Assembly: GCF_007667425.1 (NCBI RefSeq)
Contig: NZ_VDRC01000001.1
Coordinates: 699,281 to 763,280 of the forward strand
Source: Microbacterium sp. 1.5R
GTDB taxonomy: Bacteria; Actinomycetota; Actinomycetes; Actinomycetales; Microbacteriaceae
Length of the DNA: 64,000 bases
Direction of reading: 5' to 3'
In this document: piece after piece, positions 54,217 through 64,000 of the stretch
Layout: every line of letters begins with the position of its first letter
How positions within the stretch are numbered: position 1 is the first letter of the stretch
The notes under the pieces: generated by a model
The model's input: only the letters and a program-made list of their open reading frames with translations
Database searches by the model: none
Told to the model about the DNA's origin: nothing
Program-made: the position numbers and the translations under genes

Positions 54217-55476
54217 TCAGCGGACGACGTACCCCGACGCGCCCTTCGCGACGGGCACGAGCCTCGTCAGCTGCGTGACGTGAGCGGGCTCGAGCTCGGC
54301 CAGCGACGCGACGCCGAGCAAGCGCATGGTCCGCTCGATCTCGGTGCGGAGGATGGCGATGGTGCGGTCGACACCCGCGCGCCCGCCCGCCATGAGGCCG
54401 TAGAGGTAGGCCCGCCCGATCAGGGTGAAGTCGGCGCCGAGTGCGACGGACGCGACGATGTCCGCGCCGTTCATGATGCCGGTGTCGACCATCACCGTGA
54501 AGTCCTCGCCGACCGCACGACGCACCTCCGGCAGCAGGTGGAACGGGATGGGTGCTCGGTCGAGCTGTCGTCCGCCGTGGTTCGACAGCACGATGCCGTC
54601 GACACCGGCGTCGCGCAGTCGCACGGAATCCTCGACGTTCTGCACGCCCTTGATGACGATCTTGCCCGGCCACAGGTCGCGGATGATCGCCAGGTCGTCG
54701 TAGCTGATGGTCGGATCCATCGCCGCATCGAGCAGCTCACCCACGGTGCCGCCGGTGGCGCTGAGGGAGGCGAACTCCAGCTTCGGAGTGGTGAGGAAGT
54801 CGTACCACCACCACGGGCGCGGGATCGCGTTGATGATCGTGCCGAGAGTCAGCTGCGGCGGGATGCTGAAGCCGTTCCGCTTGTCGCGGAGCCGCGCGCC
54901 GGCGACCGGGGTGTCGACCGTGAACTGCAAGGTGTCGAAGCCCGCCGCGGCCGCGCGACGCGTGAGCTCGTAGGAGATCTCGCGGTCGCGCATGACGTAG
55001 AGCTGGAACCAGTTGCGTCCGTGCGGATTGGCAGCCTTCACACCCTCGATCGACGTCGTGCCGAGGGTCGACAGCGTGAACGGGATGCCGGCCGCGGCGG
55101 CGGCACCAGCACCGGCGACCTCGCCCTCGGTCTGCATGAGGCGCGTGAACCCGGTCGGCGCGATGCCGAAAGGCAGCGCCGATGGACCTCCGAGGATCTC
55201 GACGGACGTGTCGACCTGCGGCGCCGGGCGCAGGATGCCGGGGTGGAACTCGACGTCCTGGAACGCCTGCCGCGCCCGGCGCAGCGACAGCTCCCCCTCG
55301 GCGGCCCCGTCGGTGTAGTCGAAGGCGGCCTTGGGTGTCCGGCGCTTCGCGATCGTGCGCAGATCCGCGATGGTCAGCGCCGCGTCGAGACGCCGCTTCC
55401 TGCCGTCGAGCTGCGGCTTCTTGAACTTCATGAGCTCGAGGAGCTCGGCGGGATTAGGAAGCTGGCGCTGGACCAT
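54217..55476 (-). CDS. lldD: L-lactate dehydrogenase / alpha-hydroxy-acid oxidase (FMN)
   Basis: Flavin enzyme oxidising L-lactate to pyruvate and feeding electrons to the quinone pool. The 419-aa protein has [12 protein letters not shown] near the FMN site, [11 protein letters not shown], the [12 protein letters not shown]ys and the active-site motif [15 protein letters not shown] with catalytic His and Arg. It contains the insert around [14 protein letters not shown] typical of longer LldD forms. It lies 11 bases after the GntR gene on the same strand, so the operon is regulator-first and probably induced by lactate. Confidence 0.92.
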   Translation of the reverse strand: MVQRQLPNPAELLELMKFKKPQLDGRKRRLDAALTIADLRTIAKRRTPKAAFDYTDGAAEGELSLRRARQAFQDVEFHPGILRPAPQVDTSVEILGGPSALPFGIAPTGFTRLMQTEGEVAGAGAAAAAGIPFTLSTLGTTSIEGVKAANPHGRNWFQLYVMRDREISYELTRRAAAAGFDTLQFTVDTPVAGARLRDKRNGFSIPPQLTLGTIINAIPRPWWWYDFLTTPKLEFASLSATGGTVGELLDAAMDPTISYDDLAIIRDLWPGKIVIKGVQNVEDSVRLRDAGVDGIVLSNHGGRQLDRAPIPFHLLPEVRRAVGEDFTVMVDTGIMNGADIVASVALGADFTLIGRAYLYGLMAGGRAGVDRTIAILRTEIERTMRLLGVASLAELEPAHVTQLTRLVPVAKGASGYVVR

Positions 55477-55487
55477 GCTCTGACCTC

Positions 55488-56210
55488 TCAGTCGGTGGGC
55501 GGGACGCCGCGGGTGAGTCCCGCGGCCGTGTAGTAGCCGGTGATGTGGGCGTGGACGAGCGCACGCGACTTCTCGGCGTCGCCGGCGGCGATCGCCGCGA
55601 CGATGGCGCGATGCTCCGCACGGAGGCGCTCAGCCATGGCATCCCAGTCGGGGATGGCCGCGGCTCCCCGCTGCACGTACGACTCGATCGCCGTCCGCAG
55701 CCCGGCCATCGTCGCCGCGACGACCGTGTTGCCGCTCGCCTCGGCCAGTGCCAGGTGGAGCTGCGCATCGAGCGTGAGAAAGTCGGCCGGCGCGAGACCC
55801 GGCATCTCCATCGCGTCGAGCACCCGTCGCACCTCGTCGAGCGAGGGGGCGGACTGCGACGCGAGATCCGCGGCGACGGCATCCTCGAGCAGCAGACGGG
55901 TGCGGACCACGTCGTCGAGGGGGAACCCCTGCGCGGCGACCTGGAGACGGAGCAGCGTCGACATCCCGCCCGTCGGCGTCGCGATCACGATGGCCCCGGC
56001 TTGGGGCCCCGAGCCGGTGGCGGTGCGGATCAGTCCCATGACTTCGAGGACTCGCAGCGCCTCGCGGACGCTGGACCGCCCGACGCCGAGCTCCGTGGCG
56101 AGATCGCGCTCGGAGGCCAGCCGATCGCCGGGCCCGAGACGGCCCTCGAGGAGCTCTCGCTCGACGTGCTCCAGCACGAGGCGCCAGGCGCGCGCGGGTT
56201 GCTCCGGCAT
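55488..56210 (-). CDS. GntR/FadR-family transcription regulator (LldR-like)
   Basis: 240-aa repressor. A winged helix occupies about 5-75 ([29 protein letters not shown]), followed by an FCD effector domain with metal ligands in [22 protein letters not shown] and HAHITGYY. The ATG at 56210 follows GGAGGAG; an ATG 11 codons upstream overlaps an operator. It precedes lldD and is preceded by two palindromic operators, so lactate-responsive autoregulation is likely. Confidence 0.92.
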   Translation of the reverse strand: MPEQPARAWRLVLEHVERELLEGRLGPGDRLASERDLATELGVGRSSVREALRVLEVMGLIRTATGSGPQAGAIVIATPTGGMSTLLRLQVAAQGFPLDDVVRTRLLLEDAVAADLASQSAPSLDEVRRVLDAMEMPGLAPADFLTLDAQLHLALAEASGNTVVAATMAGLRTAIESYVQRGAAAIPDWDAMAERLRAEHRAIVAAIAAGDAEKSRALVHAHITGYYTAAGLTRGVPPTD

Positions 56211-56228
56211 CCGCTCTCCTCCGCTCGT

Positions 56229-56264
56229 GTGGTCTGACCACAATATCGACTGTGGTCAGACCAC
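56229..56264. promoter_or_regulatory. Tandem palindromic operators for the GntR regulator
   Basis: GTGGTCTGACCAC (56229-56241) and GTGGTCAGACCAC (56252-56264) are reverse complements of each other and each nearly a perfect palindrome. Centre spacing is 23 bases, about two helical turns. The TGGTCnnACCA core matches FadR/LldR-type operators. Confidence 0.85.
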
Positions 56265-56312
56265 GCAAGCGACCGTTACGGGCACGACCGCGGCGCAGCC
56301 CGCGACGGGGCG

Positions 56313-56330
56313 GCTCGGCGTGCGCCGAGC
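56313..56330. terminator. Short GC-rich hairpin after tdk
   Basis: GCTCGGCG (56313-56320), TG, CGCCGAGC (56323-56330), about 30 bases after the tdk stop on the minus strand. A second copy of CGCCGAGC follows at 56349 region (GCGCGCCGAGCG). No T run. Confidence 0.45.
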
Positions 56331-56358
56331 GAAGGCGCGCGCCGAGCGACAAAGGGTA

Positions 56359-57012
56359 TCAGCCCAGGCGTCCGCCGGATTCCTGCAGGTAGCAGGCACC
56401 GCACAGCGACTCGTAGGTCGTCAGCTCCGGCGCCGCCGCACCTTCGGCGCCCTCGTCGATGGCGACCTGGTCGCCGGAGAACACGAATCGCCCGTCGATG
56501 ACACGTCCGTTGAACACGGCCTTCCGCCCGCACCGGCAGATGGTCTTGAGCTCCTCGAGCGAATGCGAGATCGCCAGCAGTCGGGCGGAACCGGGGAACG
56601 CATGCGTGAGGAAGTCGTTGCGGATGCCGTACGCGATGACGGGGATGCCGTCTTCGATCGCGATGCGGAACAGATCGTCGACCTGCGCGGCCGTGAGGAA
56701 CTGCGCCTCGTCGATCAGGAGACAGGCGACGTCGACGGGCCCCTCCGGGATCAGCTCGCCCTCAGCAGAGCGTCTGACCCGTTCGCGGTGCTCGTCGAAG
56801 AGCGCCCGCGCGTCGTCATCGGGACCGATCAGGAAGTCGACCTCGCGCGTCATGCCCAGCCTGCTGGAGACCTCGGAGGCGCCCTTGGTATCGATGGCGG
56901 GCTTGGCGAGCAGGACGTGCTGACCGCGCTCTTCGTAGTTGTAGGCGGCCTGGAGCAGGGCGGTGGACTTGCCCGAGTTCATCGCGCCGTAGCGGAAGTA
57001 GAGCTTCGCCAC
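56359..57012 (-). CDS. tdk: Thymidine kinase
   Basis: Salvage enzyme phosphorylating thymidine. The P-loop is YGAMNSGKSTALLQ, the DEAQFL motif follows (catalytic Glu region CLLIDEAQFLT), and the zinc-binding Cys pairs are CRCGRK and CGAC. At 217 aa it is typical of type II TK. The GTG at 57012 lies 7 bases after the mqo stop on the same strand, so the two are cotranscribed. Confidence 0.96.
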   Translation of the reverse strand: MAKLYFRYGAMNSGKSTALLQAAYNYEERGQHVLLAKPAIDTKGASEVSSRLGMTREVDFLIGPDDDARALFDEHRERVRRSAEGELIPEGPVDVACLLIDEAQFLTAAQVDDLFRIAIEDGIPVIAYGIRNDFLTHAFPGSARLLAISHSLEELKTICRCGRKAVFNGRVIDGRFVFSGDQVAIDEGAEGAAAPELTTYESLCGACYLQESGGRLG

Positions 57013-57019
57013 CGTGTCG

Positions 57020-58489
57020 TTACTCGTCGATGCCGAGCGTGGCAGCCGTCGACGAGGTCGAGGTCGCCGCGAGCTCCGGATGCGTGTTCAACATCTCGCC
57101 GAAGGTCGGGATGAGCTCGCGCAGCTCGCCCTCCCAGCCGGGGTACTCGTCGGGGAAGCACTTCTTCAGCAGATCGAGCATGATCGGCACGGCGGTGGAC
57201 GCACCGGGCGACGCACCGAGGAGGCCAGCGATGGAGCCGTCGGCGGAGGCCACGACCTCGGTGCCGAACTGCAGCACGCCGCCCTTCTTCGGGTCCCTCT
57301 TCATCACCTGGGCGCGCTGACCGGCGTCGATGAGCGTCCAGTCCTCGTCTTTCGCCGTCGGCATGAAGGTCCGAAGGCTGTCGACCTTCTTCGCGTGGTT
57401 CTTCAGCAGTTCGCCGACGAGGTACGTGATGAGGTCGGGGTTGGCGAAGGCGACCCGCAGCATGGGCATGAGGTTGTGCGGGCGCACCTGCGTGACGAGG
57501 TCGAGCATCGACCCGTTCTTCAGGAACTTCGGGCTGAACGTCGCGAACGGACCGAACATGAGCGACGCCTCGCCGTCGACGACGCGGGTGTCGAGATGCG
57601 GCACCGACATCGGCGGAGCGCCGACCGAGGCCTGAGAGTAGACCTTCGCCTTGTGCTGCGACACGATCTTCGGGTCGCTGGTCTTGAGGAACTGGCCGCC
57701 GATCGGGAAGACGCCGTAGCCCTTGATCTCGGGGATGCCGGAGCGCTGAAGCAGCTTGAGGGCCCATCCGCCGGCGCCGACGAAGACGAAGCGCGCCTTG
57801 ATGTCGGCGGGGGTGCGGCCGACGGTCGTCCGGTACTTGACCAGCCAGCCGTCCTTCTGCTTCTTCAGCGAACGGACCTCCTGGTTGGTGCGCAGCGAGA
57901 CGCCCGACTTGGTGAGGTGGCCGAACAGCTGATGCGTCAGCGCACCGAAGTCGACGTCCGTCCCCGCAGGCACGCGGGTGGCGGCGAAGGGCTCGCCCTT
58001 GCGGCGCTGCTGCATGAGCAGGGGCGCCCACTTGTTGATGACGCGGGAGTCCTCGCTGTACTCGATACCAGCGAACAGCGGCTGCTTCTTGAGGACCTCG
58101 TAGCGGTCCTTGAGGTACGCCACATCCTTCTCTCCCCGCACGAACGTCATGTGCGGGGTCGCGTTGATGAACGTCGACGGCTCGTCGAGCACGCCCTTCT
58201 CGACGAGGGACGACCAGAACTGGCGACTCTGCTGGAACTGCTCGTTGATCGAGATCGCCTTCGCCGGGTCGAGCGGCGCACCCTTCTGCTGCGGCATGTA
58301 GTTCAGCTCGCAGAGGGCCGCGTGACCGGTGCCCGCGTTGTTCCAGGGGTTGGAGGACTCCTGAGCTACGTCAGACAGCCGCTCGAAGGCGACGATCTTC
58401 CAGTCCGGCTGCAGCTCATGCAGCAGGGTACCCAGGGTGGCGCTCATGATGCCACCGCCGATCAGGACGACATCGACTGTTTCTGTCAC
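57020..58489 (-). CDS. mqo: Malate:quinone oxidoreductase
   Basis: FAD-dependent peripheral membrane enzyme of the TCA cycle. The N-terminal dinucleotide motif VVLIGGGIMSATLG is followed by NPWNNAGTGHAALCELNY. The family segment GFWALKLL-like VFVGAGGWALKLLQRSGI and the C-terminal GDGSIAGLLGASPGAST-type turn (SADGSIAGLLGASPGAS) are present. At 489 aa it is normal. The GTG at 58489 follows TAGACT (58501-58496) by 6 bases, a leaderless start. It is transcribed with tdk. Confidence 0.96.
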   Translation of the reverse strand: MTETVDVVLIGGGIMSATLGTLLHELQPDWKIVAFERLSDVAQESSNPWNNAGTGHAALCELNYMPQQKGAPLDPAKAISINEQFQQSRQFWSSLVEKGVLDEPSTFINATPHMTFVRGEKDVAYLKDRYEVLKKQPLFAGIEYSEDSRVINKWAPLLMQQRRKGEPFAATRVPAGTDVDFGALTHQLFGHLTKSGVSLRTNQEVRSLKKQKDGWLVKYRTTVGRTPADIKARFVFVGAGGWALKLLQRSGIPEIKGYGVFPIGGQFLKTSDPKIVSQHKAKVYSQASVGAPPMSVPHLDTRVVDGEASLMFGPFATFSPKFLKNGSMLDLVTQVRPHNLMPMLRVAFANPDLITYLVGELLKNHAKKVDSLRTFMPTAKDEDWTLIDAGQRAQVMKRDPKKGGVLQFGTEVVASADGSIAGLLGASPGASTAVPIMLDLLKKCFPDEYPGWEGELRELIPTFGEMLNTHPELAATSTSSTAATLGIDE

Positions 58490-58572
58490 CAGGACAGTCT
58501 AGTTCGCGGGCACGGCACGACAGACCACACGGGCCGGTGGCGTGAGACCGGATCCGCATGACGGGAATGCGA

Positions 58573-59742
<1,170 letters not shown>

Positions 59743-59770
59743 CTACCGTGCCGCGCAGAGCGAGAGCCCG

Positions 59771-60283
59771 TCAGCGCCCGGTGCCGGCGTGCACCGTGGC
59801 TTCGATCTCGCCGTCGAGTCCGTAGGCGGTGTGCACGGTGCGCGCGGCCTCGGCGAGGTCGCTGTCGCGCAGGACCACCGAGATGCGGATCTCGGACGTG
59901 GAGATCATCTCGATGTTGATGCCGCCGGCCGACAGAGCCTCGAAGAGGATCGCCGAGACGCCGGAGTGCGTGCGCATGCCCGCACCGACCACCGAGAGCT
60001 TGCCGATCTGATCGTCGTGCACGAGGTTGCTGAACCCGACCTCGTTCTGCTCGGCGGCCAGCGACTTCAGAGCCCCGGCGGCGTCGGCCTTGGGCACGGT
60101 GAACGAGATGTCGGTGCGGCCCGTCGCCGACACGTTCTGTACGATCATGTCGACGTTCGCGCCGGACTTCGCGACGATCTTGAAGATCTCCGCGGCCTTG
60201 CCGGGCACATCCGGCACGCCGGCGACGGTGATCTTGGCCTGGCTGAAGTCGGTGGCGACACCAGCGACGATCGGTTCTTCCAT
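59771..60283 (-). CDS. Internal start: aspartate kinase beta subunit
   Basis: In-frame ATG at 60283 ([17 protein letters not shown]) preceded by GAGGAGG and a 5-base spacer. It would yield a 170-aa regulatory subunit with both ACT domains. This matches the alpha2beta2 aspartokinases of Bacillus and Corynebacterium, where the beta subunit comes from an internal start at the same place. Confidence 0.75.
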   Translation of the reverse strand: MEEPIVAGVATDFSQAKITVAGVPDVPGKAAEIFKIVAKSGANVDMIVQNVSATGRTDISFTVPKADAAGALKSLAAEQNEVGFSNLVHDDQIGKLSVVGAGMRTHSGVSAILFEALSAGGINIEMISTSEIRISVVLRDSDLAEAARTVHTAYGLDGEIEATVHAGTGR

Positions 60284-61051
60284 CTCAGCCTCCTCGGCTT
60301 CGCGGGGGTTCTTCATGCCCTCGCCCAGAACGTAGGTGCCCTCCGACGACGAGAACGTCGAGCGGGCGTGGATCAGGACGCCATGACGGCGTGCGTATTC
60401 GACGGCACGGATGTACAGCACCTTGGCGCCGTTCGCGGCGAGCTCCAGCATCTCCTCGCTCGAGATGTGGTCGAGCTTCTGCGCGGTGGGGATGATGCGC
60501 GGGTCGGAGGTGAAGATCCCGTCGACGTCGCTGTAGATCTCGCAGACATCAGCCGACAGCGCAGCGGCGAGAGCGACGGCCGTGGTGTCGGATCCACCGC
60601 GACCGAGCGTGGTGATGTCGCGGGTATCGCGGTTGAAGCCCTGGAAGCCGGCGACGATGACGATCGCTCCCTCGTCGAGCGCTTCACGCAGACGCACGGG
60701 GGTGACGTCGACGATGCGCGCTGCGCCGTGCTGCGAGTCGGTGATCATGCCGGCCTGGCTGCCGGTGAACGAGCGCGCCTCGAAGCCCATCGAGTGGATG
60801 GCCATCGCGAGGAGCGCCATCGAGATGCGCTCTCCGCTCGAGAGAAGCATGTCGAGCTCGCGAGGAGCCGGGATCGGGGCGACCTCGTTCGCGAGGTCGA
60901 GCAGTTCGTCGGTGGTGTCGCCCATCGCGCTGACGGCCACGACCACGTCGTGCCCGGCGCGGCGCGTGTCGACGACGCGCTTGGCGACGCGCTTGATGCT
61001 CTCTGCGTCGGCGACGGACGAGCCGCCGTACTTCTGCACGATGAGGGCCAC
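59771..61051 (-). CDS. lysC: Aspartate kinase (alpha and beta subunits)
   Basis: First step of the aspartate pathway. The GTG at 61051 gives [12 protein letters not shown] with AGGGAG five bases before it; a GTG two codons upstream overlaps that site. The kinase domain spans about 1-250 ([18 protein letters not shown]), and two ACT domains occupy the C-terminus ([34 protein letters not shown]), with allosteric residues for lysine/threonine feedback. An internal ATG at 60283 with a strong ribosome site marks the separately made beta subunit. The gene precedes asd, as in Corynebacterium. Confidence 0.96.
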   Translation of the reverse strand: MALIVQKYGGSSVADAESIKRVAKRVVDTRRAGHDVVVAVSAMGDTTDELLDLANEVAPIPAPRELDMLLSSGERISMALLAMAIHSMGFEARSFTGSQAGMITDSQHGAARIVDVTPVRLREALDEGAIVIVAGFQGFNRDTRDITTLGRGGSDTTAVALAAALSADVCEIYSDVDGIFTSDPRIIPTAQKLDHISSEEMLELAANGAKVLYIRAVEYARRHGVLIHARSTFSSSEGTYVLGEGMKNPREAEEAEMEEPIVAGVATDFSQAKITVAGVPDVPGKAAEIFKIVAKSGANVDMIVQNVSATGRTDISFTVPKADAAGALKSLAAEQNEVGFSNLVHDDQIGKLSVVGAGMRTHSGVSAILFEALSAGGINIEMISTSEIRISVVLRDSDLAEAARTVHTAYGLDGEIEATVHAGTGR

Positions 61052-61147
61052 GTTCACTCCCTGGGATGTCGGGCGGATCCGCCCACGCTCATTCTACGAT
61101 CGGCCCATATACCCGCCCGCGCATGTGACAGCGGCGCGGACGAGGGG

Positions 61148-62086
61148 TCACGGGGCGGGCGGGGCGGCGACGAGGTCGGGCGCAGTGGATGCCGGAGGTC
61201 GCGGCCGCAGGCGACCGCCGGTCGCCGCGAACCAGCACCCCGCGATGATCAGCGGGAAGCCGATGAGGAGCCCCGGGGTCAGCGGCTCGGCGAGGACGAT
61301 CGCGCCGAGGACGATCGCCACCACCGGGTTGACGTACGTGAACAGCGGCGCCCGCACCGGGCCGACCTCGCGGATGAGCGCGAAGAATGCGAGGAAGGCC
61401 ACTGCAGTGCAGATGACGGCGAGGGCGAGCAGCGCCGCGACCGAGGGGAGCGTCGGCATCTCGTGCTGGGTGAGGAGTCCGATCGGCAGGTACAGGACTC
61501 CGACCATCAGCAGCGAGAGCGTGATCGTGCCGAGGGACGGCACGTCGGCGAGTTTGCGGGCGACGATGAACGGCGCGGTCGCGTAGAGCACGGCGACGAG
61601 CAGCACCTCGCCCGCCGCGAGCAGGCTCACCTCGCCGCCGAACAGTCCGGGACCGGCGACGACGACGGCGACGCCGAGGAACCCGACGAGGAGGCCGATC
61701 CCCCTTGCCGGGCGCAGGACGCCGCGGTCACCGCCGCCCAGGGCGATCAGCGCCGCGAACAGCGGCACGGTCGCGACGAGCAGTCCGGTCATCCCGGACG
61801 GGAGGGTCATCTCGGCGTGACCGAGCAGGACGAACGGGCCTGCCATCTCGACGAGGCCGAAGGCGAGGACCCACGGCCAGTATGCGAGCGCCGCCTTGAG
61901 AGCGCCGCCTCGGATCGCGAACGGCAGCAGCAGGAGGGCCGCGATGAGCGTGCGGCCGGCGACGATCGCCGGTGGCGAGAACGATTCGACGGCGACGCTG
62001 ATGAGCAGGTAGGGAACACCCCACAGCAGTGCCATCGCCCCGAAGAGCAGCCAGCCTCGGCGGGAGAACCCGGCCTGCGCGTTCAC
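61148..62086 (-). CDS. EamA/DMT-family transporter
   Basis: 312-aa protein with ten hydrophobic helices in two EamA repeats (repeat 1 from [18 protein letters not shown], repeat 2 from [19 protein letters not shown]). The conserved second-repeat end [25 protein letters not shown] is clear. Such proteins export amino acids or metabolites. The GTG at 62086 overlaps the recR stop (GTGA). The tail is Pro/Ala-rich. The substrate cannot be told; the location beside lysC-asd makes amino-acid export conceivable but unproven. Confidence 0.9.
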   Translation of the reverse strand: MNAQAGFSRRGWLLFGAMALLWGVPYLLISVAVESFSPPAIVAGRTLIAALLLLPFAIRGGALKAALAYWPWVLAFGLVEMAGPFVLLGHAEMTLPSGMTGLLVATVPLFAALIALGGGDRGVLRPARGIGLLVGFLGVAVVVAGPGLFGGEVSLLAAGEVLLVAVLYATAPFIVARKLADVPSLGTITLSLLMVGVLYLPIGLLTQHEMPTLPSVAALLALAVICTAVAFLAFFALIREVGPVRAPLFTYVNPVVAIVLGAIVLAEPLTPGLLIGFPLIIAGCWFAATGGRLRPRPPASTAPDLVAAPPAP

Positions 62087-62676
62087 AGCACGCGCCGACC
62101 CTCGAACGCGCGCCCGAGGGTGACCTCGTCGGCGTACTCCAGGTCGCCGCCGACGGGCAGGCCCGAGGCGAGGCGCGAGACCGTGATCTGCATCGTCGTG
62201 AGCAGTCGGCTGAGGTAGCTCGCCGTGGCTTCGCCTTCGAGGTTCGGGTTCGTGGCGAGGATGACCTCCTGCACGGTGCCGTCGGCGAGGCGCGTCATGA
62301 GCTGAGCGATGCGCAGGTCGTCAGGTCCGATGCCCGCGATCGGGCTGATCGCGCCGCCGAGCACGTGGTAGAGACCGCGGAACTCGCGGGTGCGCTCGAT
62401 CGCGGCGACATCCTTCGCGTCTTCCACCACGCAGATCAGCGCGCCGTTGCGGCGGGGGTCGCGGCAGATCGCGCAGCGCTCCTGCTCGGCCACGTTGCCG
62501 CAGATCTCGCAGAAGCGCACGCGGACCCGGATCTCGGTGAGCAGCTCGGAGAGACGCGCGACATCGAACGTCGGCGTCTGCAGGATGTGGAACGCGATGC
62601 GCTGGGCCGACTTCGGGCCGATGCCAGGCAGCCTGCCGAACTCGTCGATCAGTTCCTGGACGATTCCGTCGTACAT
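62083..62676 (-). CDS. recR: Recombination protein RecR
   Basis: 197-aa RecFOR-pathway protein that helps load RecA at gaps. The HhH motif ([17 protein letters not shown]), a four-Cys zinc module ([19 protein letters not shown]) and a TOPRIM domain ([16 protein letters not shown]) are in order. The start overlaps the dnaX stop by one base (TGATG), the usual dnaX-recR arrangement. Confidence 0.97.
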   Translation of the reverse strand: MYDGIVQELIDEFGRLPGIGPKSAQRIAFHILQTPTFDVARLSELLTEIRVRVRFCEICGNVAEQERCAICRDPRRNGALICVVEDAKDVAAIERTREFRGLYHVLGGAISPIAGIGPDDLRIAQLMTRLADGTVQEVILATNPNLEGEATASYLSRLLTTMQITVSRLASGLPVGGDLEYADEVTLGRAFEGRRVL

Positions 62677-64000
62677 CAGGAGAACCTCGTGGGGGGCTCG
62701 TAGGGCTCTTCGCGCACGAATGTGGCGCCGAGCACCTGGCGGATCACGGCCTCACCGTAGCGCTGCACTCCCCCGGTCGGGGTGCGGTCGGTGACGACGG
62801 GGGCTGACGCCGGCGCGGTGCGGGCGACGGGCGACGGGCGGTTGGCGGACGACACGTGGGCGGTCGGCGCGGACTGCGGGGCGATCGGTGCGGCGGCGGA
62901 CGCAGACGATGCGGCCGAAGCGGACGCGGGCGCAGACGAGCGGGACGGTGCTCGCGACGGCGTGGGCTCGTACGACGGGTCGTACGGCGGCTCGTCGTCG
63001 TAGGGCGGTGGCTCGTCGTCGAGCGGCGGCACGTCGTCGGACGGCCGCGCAGCGCCCGCCACCGCCGGAGTCTGCGCGGCGGTGCGCGCTGCCGCGTCTA
63101 CCATGCCTCCGGCGTCTGCCGCGTCTGTCGCGGGACCCGTCGGCGGCGCCCCGGACAGCGAGGGTGCGGCGACCGGCGCGGAGGACGGGGGCGTGACCGC
63201 CGCCGCCGCGACCGGGGCTGCCTCGGTCGGGGACGCAGGGATCGGCGCGACCGCCCATTCGGTCACCGGGGTGGCGGAGTCGCCGCGGATCTGCGTGCGC
63301 GTGGAACTCGCTGACGCAGGCTCCGATGCGGGTGCGTCGGATGATGATCCCCGCGAGGATGCCGCCTCCGCGGACGAGGACTGGCGGGGAGCACCGCCCT
63401 GCGGCATCGGCGCTGGCACGTACTTGACGCGCACGCCCAGCTCCTGCTCGATCGCGGTGCGCAGGTGGTCGGACGGGCCGGAGCCCGGCGTCGTGCCCTT
63501 GAACTTCGCGACGTCGTGCTGGCTCGTGAAGCCGAGGGTGAGGACCTCGGTCTCGGTGACGAAGGCCAGCGGCTGCACGGCGGTGGCCAGCAGCCAGGAG
63601 CTGCGGCTGATGTCTTCGAGGCGCTTCAGCACCGCGGTCCACGACGCCGTGATGCGTTCGAAGGTCACCGGACCGGACGGTGCCGACGCGGGCTGCGACC
63701 CCGACGTCGGGGTCGTCGGCTCCGGCGCGGTTGCTGCCGGCTCGGTGGCGGCTCGCTCGGTGGTTGCTCGCCCGGTGGCGGAAGTGTCGGCAGCAGAGAT
63801 GCCTGCGGCAGCGGAGTCGTCGGAGCCCGCCGCAGGCGCCCCCTCGGCGGAAGTCGAGGCTCCCGTGGTCTCCTGCGGTGCCCGAGCAACGGGAACCGCA
63901 GCGGGCGCGGCCGCGCCTCGCTCGGCGGGAGCGGCAGCGCCTCGCTCGGCGGGAGCGGCAGCGCCTCGCTCGGCGGGAGCGGCAGCGCCTCGCTCGGCGG
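62676..64000 (-). CDS. dnaX: DNA polymerase III gamma/tau subunit DnaX (3' part only)
   Basis: The window holds the C-terminal 441 codons; the AAA+ domains lie beyond the right edge. At the edge an AERGAAAP octapeptide repeat is followed by an Ala/Pro/Thr-rich linker. The tau domain III-like region then starts at [20 protein letters not shown] and runs past [16 protein letters not shown]. After a second Ser/Ala/Pro-rich linker of about 190 residues comes a short conserved end, [18 protein letters not shown] (about 18 residues before TRFS), likely the polymerase or DnaB contact. An apparent GTG start at 63668 is internal. It is cotranscribed with recR. Confidence 0.93.
   Translation of the reverse strand, partial: AERGAAAPAERGAAAPAERGAAAPAERGAAAPAAVPVARAPQETTGASTSAEGAPAAGSDDSAAAGISAADTSATGRATTERAATEPAATAPEPTTPTSGSQPASAPSGPVTFERITASWTAVLKRLEDISRSSWLLATAVQPLAFVTETEVLTLGFTSQHDVAKFKGTTPGSGPSDHLRTAIEQELGVRVKYVPAPMPQGGAPRQSSSAEAASSRGSSSDAPASEPASASSTRTQIRGDSATPVTEWAVAPIPASPTEAAPVAAAAVTPPSSAPVAAPSLSGAPPTGPATDAADAGGMVDAAARTAAQTPAVAGAARPSDDVPPLDDEPPPYDDEPPYDPSYEPTPSRAPSRSSAPASASAASSASAAAPIAPQSAPTAHVSSANRPSPVARTAPASAPVVTDRTPTGGVQRYGEAVIRQVLGATFVREEPYEPPTRFS
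63913..64000 (-). repeat. 24-bp tandem repeat within dnaX
   Basis: Three perfect units of 24 bases starting at 63913, 63937 and 63961 plus 16 bases of a fourth, running off the window. Each unit encodes the octapeptide AERGAAAP in the dnaX frame. Confidence 0.9.

Noticed and set aside
59789..62218. Open frame of about 800 codons antisense to lysC, the EamA gene and part of recR
   Set aside because: It is the complement of three well-supported genes and has repetitive Arg/Asp/Glu/His sequence without a fold.
63913..64000. Tandem repeats as a CRISPR array
   Set aside because: Units are contiguous without spacers and stay in the dnaX reading frame.

Overview
The window is chromosomal DNA from a high-GC actinobacterium, most likely Microbacterium or a close relative in Microbacteriaceae. 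The signs are very high GC, GTG/TTG starts, an ispD-ispF fusion beside carD, SenX3-RegX3 facing PhoU, a SigK-RskA-fasciclin module, a Rv3654c-type Tad locus near topA, mqo, and an RskA/WhiB-age gene order rather than any plasmid or phage content. The taxon is inferred, not proven. I saw no transposase, integrase, CRISPR array or rRNA. Four tRNA genes are present: Thr-TGT, Lys-TTT, Thr-CGT and Pro-CGG.

Layout. 0-5.6 kb: two-component pair, aldo/keto reductase, an ECF sigma module with its membrane partner upstream, tRNA-Thr, and a thioredoxin-fold membrane protein without its redox cysteines. 5.8-8.3 kb: an orphan MsiK/UgpC-type sugar ABC ATPase and a DUF4032 kinase-like protein. 8.3-13.8 kb: rlmB, cysS, a short SDR, ispDF and carD. 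14-22 kb: senX3-regX3, phoU, gpmA, ygfZ, a nitrobindin-like FABP and a GlnR-like regulator. 22-29.5 kb: ppk1, a MutT1-like Nudix/phosphatase and pstSCAB. 29.6-36.7 kb: aminotransferase IV, sigK-rskA-fasciclin, a DJ-1/PfpI protein, a CGNR zinc-finger protein, DUF1697 and nicotinamidase. 36.9-43.2 kb (minus): topA-tmk-holB-TAP-like hydrolase. 43.3-46.2 kb (minus): compact Tad pilus operon. 46.4-54.2 kb: acs, ridA, DUF4177, a PASTA-bearing class A PBP, metallophosphoesterase, tRNA-Pro, VanZ and a HAD phosphatase. 54.2-58.5 kb: lldD with its GntR regulator, tdk and mqo. 58.6-64 kb: asd, lysC, an EamA exporter, recR and the 3' part of dnaX, which runs off the window.

How the genes work together. 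The clearest theme is phosphate: SenX3-RegX3, PhoU, Ppk1, a Nudix/histidine-phosphatase protein and PstSCAB lie within 15 kb. An 11-bp direct repeat of PHO-box type precedes pstS, and related half-sites lie between senX3 and phoU. A second regulatory unit is the SigK/RskA pair facing a fasciclin lipoprotein, with candidate SigK promoters on both sides of a highly alternating purine-pyrimidine tract. A third is the lactate operon, with two mirror-image palindromic operators in front of gntR-lldD. Many genes have a TANNNT hexamer exactly 6-7 bases before the start codon, as expected for leaderless mRNAs; this was used to choose several starts. Most gene ends are marked by strong hairpins.
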